From Sphingobacteriales bacterium (GTDB lineage: Bacteria; Bacteroidota; Bacteroidia; Chitinophagales; LD1): a DNA stretch of 64,000 nt. The notes beneath the pieces are model-generated. The model was not told where the DNA came from, did not search any database, and worked only from the letters and a program-made list of their open reading frames with translations. Below, in pieces: positions 8,316 through 17,571 of the stretch; positions within the stretch are counted from its first letter, which is position 1; each line of letters opens with the position of its first letter. Location: contig JADFDM010000013.1 of assembly GCA_018262795.1 (NCBI GenBank), forward strand, positions 1 through 64,000, written 5' to 3'. The position numbers were made by a program, and so were the translations under genes.

Positions 8316-10007
8316 TTACTGCTTTACTAACCTTCGCACCACCATTGCTTTGCCGTTTATGCGTACCTCCACGAAGTAAAGCCCGGAACTGAGTGGTTGC
8401 AGTGGCAAAGTAATCGTGTGCAGTCCGGTGTTCAGGCTTTCGGCAGGGTAGGAATAAACTAATTGACCGATTGTTGTGCGCAGGTTTATCTCTAAGGTAA
8501 GCGGGCAACTTAACTCAAAGCGCAAGGTGCTTTCTTCTGAAGCCGGATTGGGTAGCAATGAAACTTTTTGCACCCAAGTGTTAAGTTCGTTCAAGCCCGT
8601 TACGCAACTGCCTGTGTAATAGCGGCTCACTCCAAACATATTGATCGCCTCGCAGGCATTGTTGTAAGTCACGCTATCGCAGCCGCAAACCGGAATGGGC
8701 GGTACAAAATCACAGCAAAAGGTTGGGTTGCTACAAGTAATCTGTGAAGAATCAATACAGGCATGAGTGATGGTAATAGTGTCACAAAAATGATCGTAGC
8801 AGAGTTGGTTCAGGCTGTCTAGACTGGTCAAAAACAGACAAACAGTATAGGTGCTGTCCTGCGCATAAAGGTGCATTGGGTGAGTGGTGGAGTCACTTTG
8901 CCCGTCACCGAAAAGCCACTGATAGCTGAGTATGGTCGGGGCGGAAGACTGATTGCTGAACCAAACAGAATCCATGTGTTTCTCAAAAGAGAACATGGCG
9001 AGGCACGAGCCTGTTCCCTGTTGGTTTGTATCCACCGCAGCCGTCAACACTTGGAAACAAGTAAAGTTTGCTCCCAAGCCCTGCATACAGAAAGAAGCGC
9101 AGGTGACAGGGGTGTAATTATACGAAACGGTATCGCCTAAATGCAGAACCGCACCGGTTGGCAAACTGCATGGCATCAGCAGGTTGCTTGTCTGTAAGTC
9201 TGTCACCAACAAACATTCCACTCCTTGCGTTACTACTCCAATATAAATGCAACTATCCGGAGGTGATTGCGAGCAAGCACCCGTATTCCAAGCCGTCACT
9301 CCCGAATGATAGGCTACGCAATCGTTTCCATAAGTTTTACCATCGCAGCCACACACCGGGTCATAGAGGGTGATGCAAAAACAAGTGTCGCAAATTTGAG
9401 CGCTATCAATACACGAAGTGGAAGAGGAATACTTCAGTTCCAGATGATCTACTTTAAACTCAGTGGGCGCAGCAATAATGCCACAACCTCCATTTACCTT
9501 TCCCCCGTGAATCGTTATTCTACAAGAATCAAAAACGGAAGTATTGTTTGAAATCGGAACCGATAAAAACTGATAGTTCGGCAAGTAGCCCGCCTGATGA
9601 TATTCCCAATGGCCGTTGTCCACCACAGCGCTGCCGTTCAGCAATTCCACATCTATCGAAATGGTATCCTGATCTACAAAGCCGCTATCATTCACGCAAG
9701 GAGCAAAATTGTATCGAATCCATGCGGTGAGTGCTTGCGGATGAAAATGTATCGGGAAAGTAGTAGTGGCAAATGCTTTGAACACTCCGTTGGCATAAAA
9801 GTAAGCGGCATAATTTCCACTGTAACGGTTCGTATCCTGCCGAACTATGTAAGGCTCCCACGCAGGTAAAGTGAGCGGATGACTGTTGGTGTACCAGCCC
9901 TTTAAGGTCGGTTGAGAATCCCACTGCTCAAAGTCGCTGTTGGGAATCTGTGCCTGATTCATCAAACAAACAAAAAGAAGAAGGAGGAGAAGAAAAATAT
10001 TTTTCAT
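8316..10007 (-). CDS. Secreted T9SS cargo protein with two Kazal-like domains and a PKD domain
   Basis: A 563-aa protein with a signal peptide (MKNIFLLLLLLFVCLMNQAQ) and a C-terminal T9SS type A sorting domain (LLPNPASEESTLRFEL ... VVRRLVKQ). The N-terminal ~180 residues look like a carbohydrate-binding or jelly-roll domain. Then comes a cysteine-rich module with DPVCGCDGKTYGNDC, the hallmark of Kazal-type protease inhibitors, a PKD-like domain (YQWLFGDGQSDSTTHPM), and a second, more degenerate Kazal-like module (IPVCGCDSVTYNNACEA). Kazal domains typically bind and inhibit serine proteases; here the inference is a surface inhibitor or an adhesive module. It faces trmB divergently and has its own -7 box. 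Confidence 0.82.
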   Translation of the reverse strand: MKNIFLLLLLLFVCLMNQAQIPNSDFEQWDSQPTLKGWYTNSHPLTLPAWEPYIVRQDTNRYSGNYAAYFYANGVFKAFATTTFPIHFHPQALTAWIRYNFAPCVNDSGFVDQDTISIDVELLNGSAVVDNGHWEYHQAGYLPNYQFLSVPISNNTSVFDSCRITIHGGKVNGGCGIIAAPTEFKVDHLELKYSSSTSCIDSAQICDTCFCITLYDPVCGCDGKTYGNDCVAYHSGVTAWNTGACSQSPPDSCIYIGVVTQGVECLLVTDLQTSNLLMPCSLPTGAVLHLGDTVSYNYTPVTCASFCMQGLGANFTCFQVLTAAVDTNQQGTGSCLAMFSFEKHMDSVWFSNQSSAPTILSYQWLFGDGQSDSTTHPMHLYAQDSTYTVCLFLTSLDSLNQLCYDHFCDTITITHACIDSSQITCSNPTFCCDFVPPIPVCGCDSVTYNNACEAINMFGVSRYYTGSCVTGLNELNTWVQKVSLLPNPASEESTLRFELSCPLTLEINLRTTIGQLVYSYPAESLNTGLHTITLPLQPLSSGLYFVEVRINGKAMVVRRLVKQ

Positions 10008-10023
10008 GGCTCAAGGGATTAAT

Positions 10024-10031
10024 CAAACATA
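10024..10031 (-). promoter_or_regulatory. Candidate -7 box for the Kazal-domain protein gene
   Basis: The minus strand reads TATGTTTG, matching TAnnTTTG; the implied start near 10017 leaves a leader of only about 10 nt. No good TTG is seen at -33. Confidence 0.45.
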
Positions 10032-10096
10032 GTGCTATATCTAAAACGAGAAAAAACTTTCTAACGTTGCTTCGCCTCGAATTTTAGCAGGAAGAA

Positions 10097-10104
10097 TATT
10101 TTTG
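10097..10104 (+). promoter_or_regulatory. Candidate -7 box for trmB
   Basis: TATTTTTG matches TAnnTTTG. Its last three bases are the TTG that opens the longer possible reading of trmB, so that TTG is very unlikely to be translated. No good -33 TTG at the right spacing. Confidence 0.5.
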
Positions 10105-10137
10105 CGTCTCCGACCCAAAGAGATAAAGCAGATAGAA

Positions 10138-10824
10138 ATGGCCAAAGCCAAAATGTTCAAAATAAATTCGGTAGCTACATTCCCCAATGTGTTTCAGAAT
10201 CCGCATTTTACCCAACCCTCACTGATAAACAGTGCCGGAGAGGAAATGGATTTGAAAGGTGTGTGGAACGAAAAGGTATTCGGCAATCGCCATCCACTCA
10301 CTCTCGAATTGGCTTGCGGCAAGGGCGATTACACCGTGGCACTGGCGGCAAAATATCCCGAAAGAAATTTTATCGGAATAGATGTAAAAGGAGCGCGGCT
10401 GTTTACGGGAGCTAAAAAAGCATTAGAGGCGAATCAAAAGAATGTGGCTTTTGGACGGATGCGTATTGAGAACATTACGAATTTTTTCGCTCCCGGTGAA
10501 GTGGACGAAATTTGGATCACTTTCCCCGATCCCTTTCCGCGCAAAGGCGATGCGAAACGAAGGCTCACGGCTCCGAGTTTCCTGCAACGATACCGGCAGA
10601 TTTGCACCCCCCAGGCAACCATTCATTTTAAAACCGATGATTTACCTTTATTTCACTACACCCGCGATATGGTGGTGGAGGCAGGGCTGCCGCTTCAATA
10701 TTATAGGGAGGATATTTATGCTGCTCCACTCGAATTTGAGGAGCTTGGCATACAGACTTATTACGAGAAGTCACACCTCGCCAATGGCCGCAAAATCAAT
10801 TATCTAAAGTTCAGCTTGCCATGA
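10138..10824 (+). CDS. trmB: tRNA (guanine(46)-N7)-methyltransferase
   Basis: TrmB transfers a methyl group from S-adenosylmethionine to N7 of G46 in the tRNA variable loop. The SAM-binding motif LELACGKGDYTVALA, the family motif WITFPDPFPRKGDAKRR and the substrate-binding HFKTDD segment are all present. The start is placed at the ATG (MAKAKMFKINS), giving 228 aa: the upstream TTG at 10102 lies inside the predicted -7 box. The stop codon overlaps the start of the alkyltransferase-like gene by ATGA, so the two are translationally coupled. Confidence 0.93.
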   Translation: MAKAKMFKINSVATFPNVFQNPHFTQPSLINSAGEEMDLKGVWNEKVFGNRHPLTLELACGKGDYTVALAAKYPERNFIGIDVKGARLFTGAKKALEANQKNVAFGRMRIENITNFFAPGEVDEIWITFPDPFPRKGDAKRRLTAPSFLQRYRQICTPQATIHFKTDDLPLFHYTRDMVVEAGLPLQYYREDIYAAPLEFEELGIQTYYEKSHLANGRKINYLKFSLP

Positions 10825-11186
10825 AACAAAGCCAGAAGGAACGGAGCCGAGAAGAAAGAACCTTCTCCTTTTTTGAGAACGTATGGGCAGTAACCCGTTT
10901 AATCCCGAAAGGACGGGTGACGAGTTATGGTGCCATCGCCAAATATCTGGGAGCCGCCAAATCGGCCCGCACGGTTGGCTATGCTTTGAACGCCTGCCAT
11001 GGACATAAACCCAAAGTGCCTGCTCATCGGGTGTTGAACCGCAATGGAATGCTATCGGGCAAACATCATTTTGGAGCCTCTGATGTGATGCAAAAATTAC
11101 TCGAAAAAGAAAGCATCCGGGTCGAAAAAGATACCGTAGTTGATTTTAAGAAATTATTTTGGGATCCGATGAAAGAGCTGGCCTAA
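10821..11186 (+). CDS. Alkyltransferase-like (ATL) protein, MGMT family, without the active-site cysteine
   Basis: A 121-aa protein of the DNA-binding domain of O6-alkylguanine-DNA alkyltransferases: IPKGRVTSYGAIAKYLG carries the helix-turn-helix and arginine finger, and the active-site region reads PAHRVLNRNG. True alkyltransferases have PCHRV; here Cys is Ala, so the protein cannot accept an alkyl group. ATL proteins instead bind O6-alkylguanine and other bulky lesions and pass them to nucleotide excision repair; uvrA lies 6 kb away in this window. It overlaps trmB by 4 nt, so it is expressed in the same unit. Confidence 0.88.
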   Translation: MKQSQKERSREERTFSFFENVWAVTRLIPKGRVTSYGAIAKYLGAAKSARTVGYALNACHGHKPKVPAHRVLNRNGMLSGKHHFGASDVMQKLLEKESIRVEKDTVVDFKKLFWDPMKELA

Positions 11187-11227
11187 AGCTGAAAGCTAAA
11201 GCAGTTGTGAGCAAAAAATTCTTGCGC

Positions 11228-12010
11228 TTACTTTCCTTTAAACTCAGGGTTTCTTTTTTCAATGAAGGCGGTTACTCCTTCTTTATAGTCGGCACTTCTG
11301 CCCGCCATTTCCTGCCCGTAATACTCCTGTTGCAACATCTCGCTGAGTGAAGAAGAGTAAGCTTTGTTTAGCATTTTCTTTGTGATGGCGTACGATTTGG
11401 TGGGGCCTACGGCATACCGCTGTGCCAGTTCACTGACCGCGCGGTCTAATTCATTTGCGGGCACTACTTTATAAATAATACCGAGCTGCCGCGCTTCCTC
11501 CGCGCTTACTTTTGAGGCTAATGTAATCAGTTCAAAGGCCTTGTTGTAGCCGACTAAATGCGGAAGAAAAAAAGAGGAGCCGGAGTCGGGCACTAATCCC
11601 ACATTGGCAAATACTTCAATCAACGAGGCATTTTCGGCAGCAATAATGATATCGCAAGCCAATGCCAAAGAAGCACCGGCTCCGGCAGCGACTCCATTAA
11701 GCCGACATATCACCGGCTTAGGCATTTCCCGAATGGCCAAAATCATAGGGTTATATCTGCGAAGCACCGAATCACCGAGGCTTCTGTCGCCTACCTCTCC
11801 TTTTATATCTTTCAAATCCTGCCCGGAGCAAAAAGCTTTTCCCGTTCCGCTGATGACGACTGTTCTTACCATCTCATCTTTTGAAGCCTTTTTTAAAGCA
11901 TCAATAAATTCAGCACTCAGTTCTTCATTAAAAGAGTTGAATACCTCCGGTCGGTTTAAGGTAATTCTACAAATACCTTCTTCGTTTGAAAACAGAATGG
12001 TGTGGTACAT
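11228..12010 (-). CDS. Enoyl-CoA hydratase/isomerase family protein, PaaG-like
   Basis: A 260-aa crotonase-fold protein with the oxyanion-hole motifs GKAFCSGQDLKDI and NGVAAGAGASLALACD. The region FANVGLVPDSGSSFFLP has Asp where ordinary hydratases have one of the two catalytic Glu residues, as in PaaG (1,2-epoxyphenylacetyl-CoA isomerase) and related isomerases. An isomerase acting on an acyl-CoA is therefore likelier than a beta-oxidation hydratase, but no other phenylacetate genes are in the window. It is the last gene of a tight rpoN-PAP2-like-crotonase unit (gaps of 12-14 bp) and converges with the alkyltransferase-like gene. Confidence 0.85.
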   Translation of the reverse strand: MYHTILFSNEEGICRITLNRPEVFNSFNEELSAEFIDALKKASKDEMVRTVVISGTGKAFCSGQDLKDIKGEVGDRSLGDSVLRRYNPMILAIREMPKPVICRLNGVAAGAGASLALACDIIIAAENASLIEVFANVGLVPDSGSSFFLPHLVGYNKAFELITLASKVSAEEARQLGIIYKVVPANELDRAVSELAQRYAVGPTKSYAITKKMLNKAYSSSLSEMLQQEYYGQEMAGRSADYKEGVTAFIEKRNPEFKGK

Positions 12011-12022
12011 AGTTTGAAAAAT

Positions 12023-12658
12023 TTAGAGAAAATGTGGGATGATCATAAAAGCAATAAGTTGTCCTGCGAAACCAATAGAATAGCCGATCAAGATTTGTCG
12101 TATAGTATGTGCACCTAATAGCAGTCGTGCAGTACCGATAAGTCCGGCCAGCACTATTAAGATAATTAAAGCCGGGCGCAAATCGTAAGTGGAAGAGTTT
12201 GCCAATGCTAACAGTAGCCCTATTAAGCCTCCGGCACCAATCGCATGTAAACTTATCTTGGTAAAAATATTGATGAAGAACCCTAAGAAAATAGCAATGC
12301 TGGCTCCCAGCAACATGTAGAATAAAAGAATGTTGGGAGGAATTTTCATTGTTACGCTTGGTTTAAACATCCAAGTGGCCCATAAATAAAAGGTGGCGGT
12401 AGCAATGTAGGGGATAATGCGGTCATTAGCATTTTCAAATTCTAAACTGTCTATCATTTCCAATCGCCTCATCATAAAAATCCAGATAGCGGGAAACATG
12501 AAAGTGAGTGCAAACACAATAAATACCCACACCACATGCACCTTTTCTCCCAGGTATCCAAACAAGTTGGGATTGGTAATAAGAACCAACAAGGTGCCGA
12601 AAGTAGGGAAGAGCAAAGGATGAAAAAGCAGGGAAATAGCTTTTGAAAGTTTTTTCAT
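12023..12658 (-). CDS. Integral membrane protein, PAP2-like
   Basis: A 211-aa protein with about six hydrophobic segments. The C-terminal part contains LLGAHTIRQILIGYSIGFAGQ (21 residues, core GAHTIRQILIGYSIG), resembling the last motif of PAP2-type lipid phosphatases (SRxxxxxHxxxDVxxG) but with degenerate catalytic residues. The RMI-less loop RRLEMIDSLEFENANDR is conserved-looking. The family is usually annotated as a PAP2-superfamily protein of unknown substrate in Bacteroidota. It sits between rpoN and the crotonase gene in one operon. Whether it is a phosphatase is not shown by the sequence. Confidence 0.65.
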   Translation of the reverse strand: MKKLSKAISLLFHPLLFPTFGTLLVLITNPNLFGYLGEKVHVVWVFIVFALTFMFPAIWIFMMRRLEMIDSLEFENANDRIIPYIATATFYLWATWMFKPSVTMKIPPNILLFYMLLGASIAIFLGFFINIFTKISLHAIGAGGLIGLLLALANSSTYDLRPALIILIVLAGLIGTARLLLGAHTIRQILIGYSIGFAGQLIAFMIIPHFL

Positions 12659-12672
12659 GGCGGCTGTTCAGG

Positions 12673-14178
12673 TTAGAGCTCTTTTCGAAGTCGGGCAACG
12701 GGAATGTTGAGCATTTCGCGGTACTTCGCTACCGTTCGTCTCGCAATATTATATCCTTTCTCATTTAAAATCTCAGTTAGCTTTTGGTCGCTGATGGGTT
12801 TACTCTTGTCTTCTACGGCTATCAGATCACTCAAAATTTTCTTTACCTCGCGAGTCGAAACTTCCTCGCCACTTTCGGTAGAAAGAGACTCGCTGAAAAA
12901 ATATTTCAGTGAAATAGTTCCGAATTCCGTTTGCAAATATTTGCTGTTGGCCACACGAGAAACCGTGGAAATATCTAAACCGGTGCGGTCGGCAATGTCT
13001 TTCAAAATCATGGGTCGCAAACGAGTTTCATCTCCGGTAAGTAAATATTCCTTTTGGTAATCCATAATGGCTTGCATCGTCATCAGCATGGTTTGGTAAC
13101 GGCTCTGAATGGCATCAATAAACCACTTGGCGGAATCTAACTTTTGCTTAATAAATAGAATGGCCTCTTTTTGTGCTTTGTTTTTCTCCTTTGTTTTCCG
13201 GTAGTCCGCAATCATTTCGCGGAAGTGGTTGCTCACTTTCAGTTCGGGGGCATTGGCCGAGTTGAGGGAAAGTTGAAGATCTCCGGAGTTATTAGTCAGA
13301 ATAAAATCGGGAACTATCACGAATTGTTCTCCGCCTCCTCCCGAAAAAGCGCTACCGGGTTTGGGGTTTAGTTTCGTGATTTCATCTACTATGGCTTTAA
13401 GTATGTCGGAATCAACGCCTAACTGTCGCTCTAATTTATCGTAGTGCTTCTTGGCAAACACATCAAAGTACTTCTCAATTACTTTAATAGCCAAATCGGT
13501 CAGAGGGGTCGGTTCTTCTTTGCGCCTTAACTGTATCAGCAAACATTCTTCTAAAGAACGGGCGGCTACACCTGGAGGATCAAATTTTTGTACTTCGGCC
13601 AGAATTTCTTTCAGTTCTATTTCATTGGTGGACACGTTTTGCCGAAAAACCAAGTCATCTACCATTGCATCTAATTCTCTGCGCAAATAGCCATCATCAT
13701 CCAAACTGCCGATAATGTGCATCGCAATTTGCTTTTGCCTATCGTTCAATCGCAGCAGCCCCACCTGCGACTCTAAATATTCGTGAAAAGTAGAGGTAGT
13801 GGCTACGGGGATCGTTTTCTTGTCATCATCCGGATCGTGATATTCACTCGGATCCTTTGTTTTATAATCGGCCACTCCTTCGTCATCTTCATTGTAGTAT
13901 TCGCTTAGGTCAACATCATCCTCCGGATTTATTTCCTCATTTTCTGTCTCGGTATCGTGTTCGCTTTCTTCTATTTCGGGACTATCACTCAGCACAATTT
14001 CCTCCGCTTCATCTTCCGCATCATCGCCTACTCCTTCTTCTAAAGCAGGATTTGATTCCAGCTCTTCCTTTATGCGCTGCTCTAAATTGGCAGTTGGCAC
14101 TTGCAACAGTTTCATCAGTTGAATCTGTTGGGGCGATAGTTTCTGTAATAATTTTTGTTGTAATCCTTGTTTTAGCAT
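12673..14178 (-). CDS. rpoN: RNA polymerase sigma-54 factor
   Basis: Sigma-54 recognises -24/-12 promoters and needs an AAA+ activator to open DNA. The 501-aa protein has the glutamine-rich activator-interacting N-terminus (MLKQGLQQKLLQKLSPQQIQ), an acidic linker near residues 50-120, the core-binding region, and the RpoN box near the C-terminus (ARRTVAKYREMLNIP). The open frame extends upstream to a TTG at 14238, but the ATG at 14178 gives the usual family start. It is the first gene of a three-gene operon and is divergent from asnS. Confidence 0.95.
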   Translation of the reverse strand: MLKQGLQQKLLQKLSPQQIQLMKLLQVPTANLEQRIKEELESNPALEEGVGDDAEDEAEEIVLSDSPEIEESEHDTETENEEINPEDDVDLSEYYNEDDEGVADYKTKDPSEYHDPDDDKKTIPVATTSTFHEYLESQVGLLRLNDRQKQIAMHIIGSLDDDGYLRRELDAMVDDLVFRQNVSTNEIELKEILAEVQKFDPPGVAARSLEECLLIQLRRKEEPTPLTDLAIKVIEKYFDVFAKKHYDKLERQLGVDSDILKAIVDEITKLNPKPGSAFSGGGGEQFVIVPDFILTNNSGDLQLSLNSANAPELKVSNHFREMIADYRKTKEKNKAQKEAILFIKQKLDSAKWFIDAIQSRYQTMLMTMQAIMDYQKEYLLTGDETRLRPMILKDIADRTGLDISTVSRVANSKYLQTEFGTISLKYFFSESLSTESGEEVSTREVKKILSDLIAVEDKSKPISDQKLTEILNEKGYNIARRTVAKYREMLNIPVARLRKEL

Positions 14179-14320
14179 CCCTAAATCTCTTTTCTCCTTC
14201 AACGTGTCGCGAGTGGAGGAGTTTATCGTTTCCGACAAAAATTCAAAAAACTACCGACATCTATACCATTTCTCAAGAACAAACGCTTTCCTATATTCGC
14301 AGTCCTCTAAAATCAAGGTG

Positions 14321-15838
14321 ATGGTTTATATCAAAGATTTATCGGAACACGAAGGAAAAGAAGTGCAACTCAAGGGCTGGAATGCACAAAAGCGCGATAG
14401 CAAAGGCTTGGTATTTATGACATTTCGCGATGGCACGGGCTATTGCCAAGCAGTGATATCACTGGACGTGGTAGGAGAAGAATCCTTTGAAGCCGCTAAA
14501 CGCTTGCCGCAAGAAAGCTCGCTGGCTATCACCGGTAAAGTGTTGAAAGATGAAAGACAGATTGGAGGTTTTGAAATTCAGGTGCAGTCATTAAAGGTGA
14601 TTGCCGAAGCAGAGGATTATCCGATAACACCTAAAGAACACGGAGTTGATTTTTTGATGGATAAGCGCCACTTGTGGCTTCGCTCCCGCAGGCAGTGGGC
14701 AATCATGCGAGTTCGCAACGAAATCATCTATTCTATTCACCGCTTTTTTCAAGAGCACGGTTTTGTGCAGATGGATGCTCCAATCTTTACAGGCAACGCT
14801 TGCGAAGGCACCACTACTTTGTTTGAAACCGACTACTACGGAGAGCCGGCTTATCTGTCGCAATCGGGCCAGTTATATGGCGAGGCAATGGCAATGGCAC
14901 AGGGACTTATTTATACGTTCGGCCCCACTTTCCGTGCCGAAAAATCAAAGACGCGCAGACACCTTTCGGAATTTTGGATGATAGAACCCGAAATGGCCTT
15001 CTATGATTTAAAGATGGATATGGATTTGATGGAGCAATTTATTCAGTATGTAGTCGGCAGTGTATTGGTAAAGTGCAAGGATGAATTGAAAGTGTTGGAG
15101 CGCGATACTACTTATCTCGATAAAGTGTGCGAACCGTTTATTCGGATGAAATACGAAGATGCGGTGAGTGTGATTAAAGGAGAAAAAGAAGTGAACGGAA
15201 AAACTTCGTTGCAAATGTTGGCTGAAGAAGATGCTGCTTTGAAAGCACAGAAAGCACAATTAGAATCAGAGATCAAAGAGAGAGAAGATAAAATTGCAGG
15301 AGGCACTTTAAAGAAAGGAGAAATCAACTTTAACCAAAACAAGGTAGATAAATTAAAAAACGAAATCAAGGAATTAGACGAGAAGCTCGCCAATATTCCG
15401 CAATGGTTGAACAGCGCCCAAAACTTTAAACGAGGAGATGATTTTGGTGGAAGTGATGAAACTGTTCTTACCAAAATGTTTGGCCAGCCGGTGATGGTGT
15501 ACAACTGGCCGCAAGAGGTGAAAGCCTTTTACATGAAAGAAGATGAAACCGATACAGGTTATGCGAAAGGGGTAGATTTATTAGCTCCCGAAGGCTATGG
15601 GGAAGTAGTGGGCGGAGGCGAGCGCGAAACCGATATAGAGCGACTGAAAAGAAAAATAGAGGAGCATCAACTCCCGATGAGTGCCTTTGAATGGTATTTG
15701 GATTTGCGCAAGTTTGGCAACGTACCTCATGCCGGCTTTGGCTTAGGGCTCGAAAGGTTAGTAGCGTGGATCTGCGGCCTGCAACACATCCGCGAAACCA
15801 TCCCCTTCCCGAGAAGTTACGGAAGATTATTACCATAG
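14321..15838 (+). CDS. asnS: Asparaginyl-tRNA synthetase with a central insertion
   Basis: Class IIb synthetase that charges tRNA-Asn. It has an N-terminal OB fold (residues ~10-100), motif 2 (FGPTFRAEKSKTRRHLSEFW, 20 residues) and motif 3 (GFGLGLERLVAWICGL). Length is 505 aa versus about 466 in E. coli: residues ~290-372 (15189-15437) form a charged helical insert rich in K and E, ending just before the conserved FGGSDETVLT segment. The ATG at 14321 gives the normal N-terminus; the frame is open 39 codons further upstream across the rpoN divergent region and is not used here. A TATATTCG element at 14292 is a possible -7 box. Confidence 0.95.
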   Translation: MVYIKDLSEHEGKEVQLKGWNAQKRDSKGLVFMTFRDGTGYCQAVISLDVVGEESFEAAKRLPQESSLAITGKVLKDERQIGGFEIQVQSLKVIAEAEDYPITPKEHGVDFLMDKRHLWLRSRRQWAIMRVRNEIIYSIHRFFQEHGFVQMDAPIFTGNACEGTTTLFETDYYGEPAYLSQSGQLYGEAMAMAQGLIYTFGPTFRAEKSKTRRHLSEFWMIEPEMAFYDLKMDMDLMEQFIQYVVGSVLVKCKDELKVLERDTTYLDKVCEPFIRMKYEDAVSVIKGEKEVNGKTSLQMLAEEDAALKAQKAQLESEIKEREDKIAGGTLKKGEINFNQNKVDKLKNEIKELDEKLANIPQWLNSAQNFKRGDDFGGSDETVLTKMFGQPVMVYNWPQEVKAFYMKEDETDTGYAKGVDLLAPEGYGEVVGGGERETDIERLKRKIEEHQLPMSAFEWYLDLRKFGNVPHAGFGLGLERLVAWICGLQHIRETIPFPRSYGRLLP

Positions 15839-15963
15839 GTCACTGCGTGAAATTAATAGAGTTGCTTTGCTGATGTTTGTCTTTGCAGGCCGCAGAAGGA
15901 ATTAAGTGTTTCTTTGCATTTTCATTTTCAAATTCTCACATTCGCTCATTCTCTCATTAATTT

Positions 15964-17517
15964 ATGGATTTTCTCAAACGCACTTTCCCTCTTTTATTCG
16001 GCATTTTTTTGCTGAGTGTGGTCGTGCGTCTACCGCAACTCAATCGTCCGCTTTCGCGCCATCACGAATTTTGCACTGCTATCTCCCTTCGCATTATGCA
16101 AATATGGTACGACAATGGAATAATGAAGTACCACTACAATCCGGTAATGACTTACAACCGCCCGGCAGATAAATTCATTAATAATTACGCCAACCAAACG
16201 GGTAAAATGATGGATACAGAGGGAAACTATTATTATGTTTCTCATCCGCCTTTTGCCTATTACGCGCCTTTTGCGCTTTTTAAACTGCTGCACGTGCGAC
16301 CCGATGTGTTGCCCTTGCAGTTATTTAATCTGCTGTTGCATTTTATCAGCGCACTATTCGTGTATTTTACCGTTTGTCTGCTCAGCTTTAACCGTGCGCG
16401 CAGTTTGCCGTACCGATCGGCATTGGTGGCGTACGCCATCTATTTGTTTATGCCTGTTACGCTTTGGTTTCAGGGCAATGTTTATATGAGCGATATGGCA
16501 GTGCATACACTGTTCATTATTGGAGTTTACACAGCTCTAAAAATGATTATCCGGCAAAAATTCTATTCGTTTAAGTATTTCTTCCTCTACTCGCTGGTGC
16601 TTGCTCTTATGATTTATACTTCTTGGCTTGGCTTGTTCTTTGCCTTCAGCGTATTTATTTACTCGCTGCTTCATGTGCGCGGCAATCGCGGCTTTAAAGT
16701 GCTGTTGTGGTCCACCACCATTATTTCACTGGTCATGCTACGACTGATTATCTATCAATATTCGCAAATCAACGGCCCCATCGCTTATTTTGAAGAAATG
16801 TTCAGCCGCTATCTGGTGCGCGGTAGTTTAGCCGAAACAGATCATGGTCTGTTCCATTTTATGTTCGATTATCTGTGGTTGATTAAAACACTTCTCTATA
16901 ACTACGTGGTCAGCTACGTTGTCATCTATGCCGCCTTGCTACTCTTTTTCTTTTTGGCCATGAGCCGCAAAAAAATGAAGATAGTTTTCAGCGAAAATGG
17001 GTATCGCTTTATATGGCTAAGTGTTACGCCCATTTTGCTGTTGCATGTGTTTTTACTGAATTATTCCGAGCACGACTTTACCGCTCTGTATGCTTCGCTT
17101 TTTTTCAGTGTGCTTCTCGGAATTTTATATGATAAGGTGAAGAAGAGTGGAACCGTTCCGCTCAAAAAAATGAGAATCGGATTATTGGCGATGCTACTCT
17201 TATTGGTGGTTCAATACGAGTTGACAAACCGCAATGTCAATATAGAACACGACCGGCAGATAGGCGCACAAGTAATTGCAAAGAACACCTCTGAGAATCA
17301 GGTGATATTTTGGAATAACAATGAAACCCTGAGTCCGCAAATGGTTTTTTATGCGCAGCGGAATATCCGGTTTGCTACTGACCCGAAAGATGCGCAAGAC
17401 TTTTTGAAAAAAACACAGCGAACGGAAGGAGTTTATTTTTCAGAATCAGAAAAAGGAATCAGCAGCACGCAGATTTTTCTCGATACAGTAATGGCAACTG
17501 TTTTTATAGAAAAATGA
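15964..17517 (+). CDS. Membrane glycosyltransferase, GT39/ArnT-like (GT-C fold)
   Basis: A 517-aa protein with about ten transmembrane segments. The first periplasmic loop begins RLPQLNRPLSRHHEFCTA, the position where GT-C enzymes keep the catalytic acidic residues, and another loop holds SHPPFAYYAPFALFKL. Members transfer sugars from polyprenyl-phosphate donors to lipid or protein acceptors on the outer face of the inner membrane. The acceptor is unknown. A C-terminal soluble region (residues ~400-517) has no motif I recognise. It starts at ATG 15964 and is followed by the oxygenase gene on the same strand. Confidence 0.75.
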   Translation: MDFLKRTFPLLFGIFLLSVVVRLPQLNRPLSRHHEFCTAISLRIMQIWYDNGIMKYHYNPVMTYNRPADKFINNYANQTGKMMDTEGNYYYVSHPPFAYYAPFALFKLLHVRPDVLPLQLFNLLLHFISALFVYFTVCLLSFNRARSLPYRSALVAYAIYLFMPVTLWFQGNVYMSDMAVHTLFIIGVYTALKMIIRQKFYSFKYFFLYSLVLALMIYTSWLGLFFAFSVFIYSLLHVRGNRGFKVLLWSTTIISLVMLRLIIYQYSQINGPIAYFEEMFSRYLVRGSLAETDHGLFHFMFDYLWLIKTLLYNYVVSYVVIYAALLLFFFLAMSRKKMKIVFSENGYRFIWLSVTPILLLHVFLLNYSEHDFTALYASLFFSVLLGILYDKVKKSGTVPLKKMRIGLLAMLLLLVVQYELTNRNVNIEHDRQIGAQVIAKNTSENQVIFWNNNETLSPQMVFYAQRNIRFATDPKDAQDFLKKTQRTEGVYFSESEKGISSTQIFLDTVMATVFIEK

Positions 17518-17571
17518 TCTGCGAAATATTTTTCAATTTCACCTCTACTTCGCAAAACAATTTATTCATTT

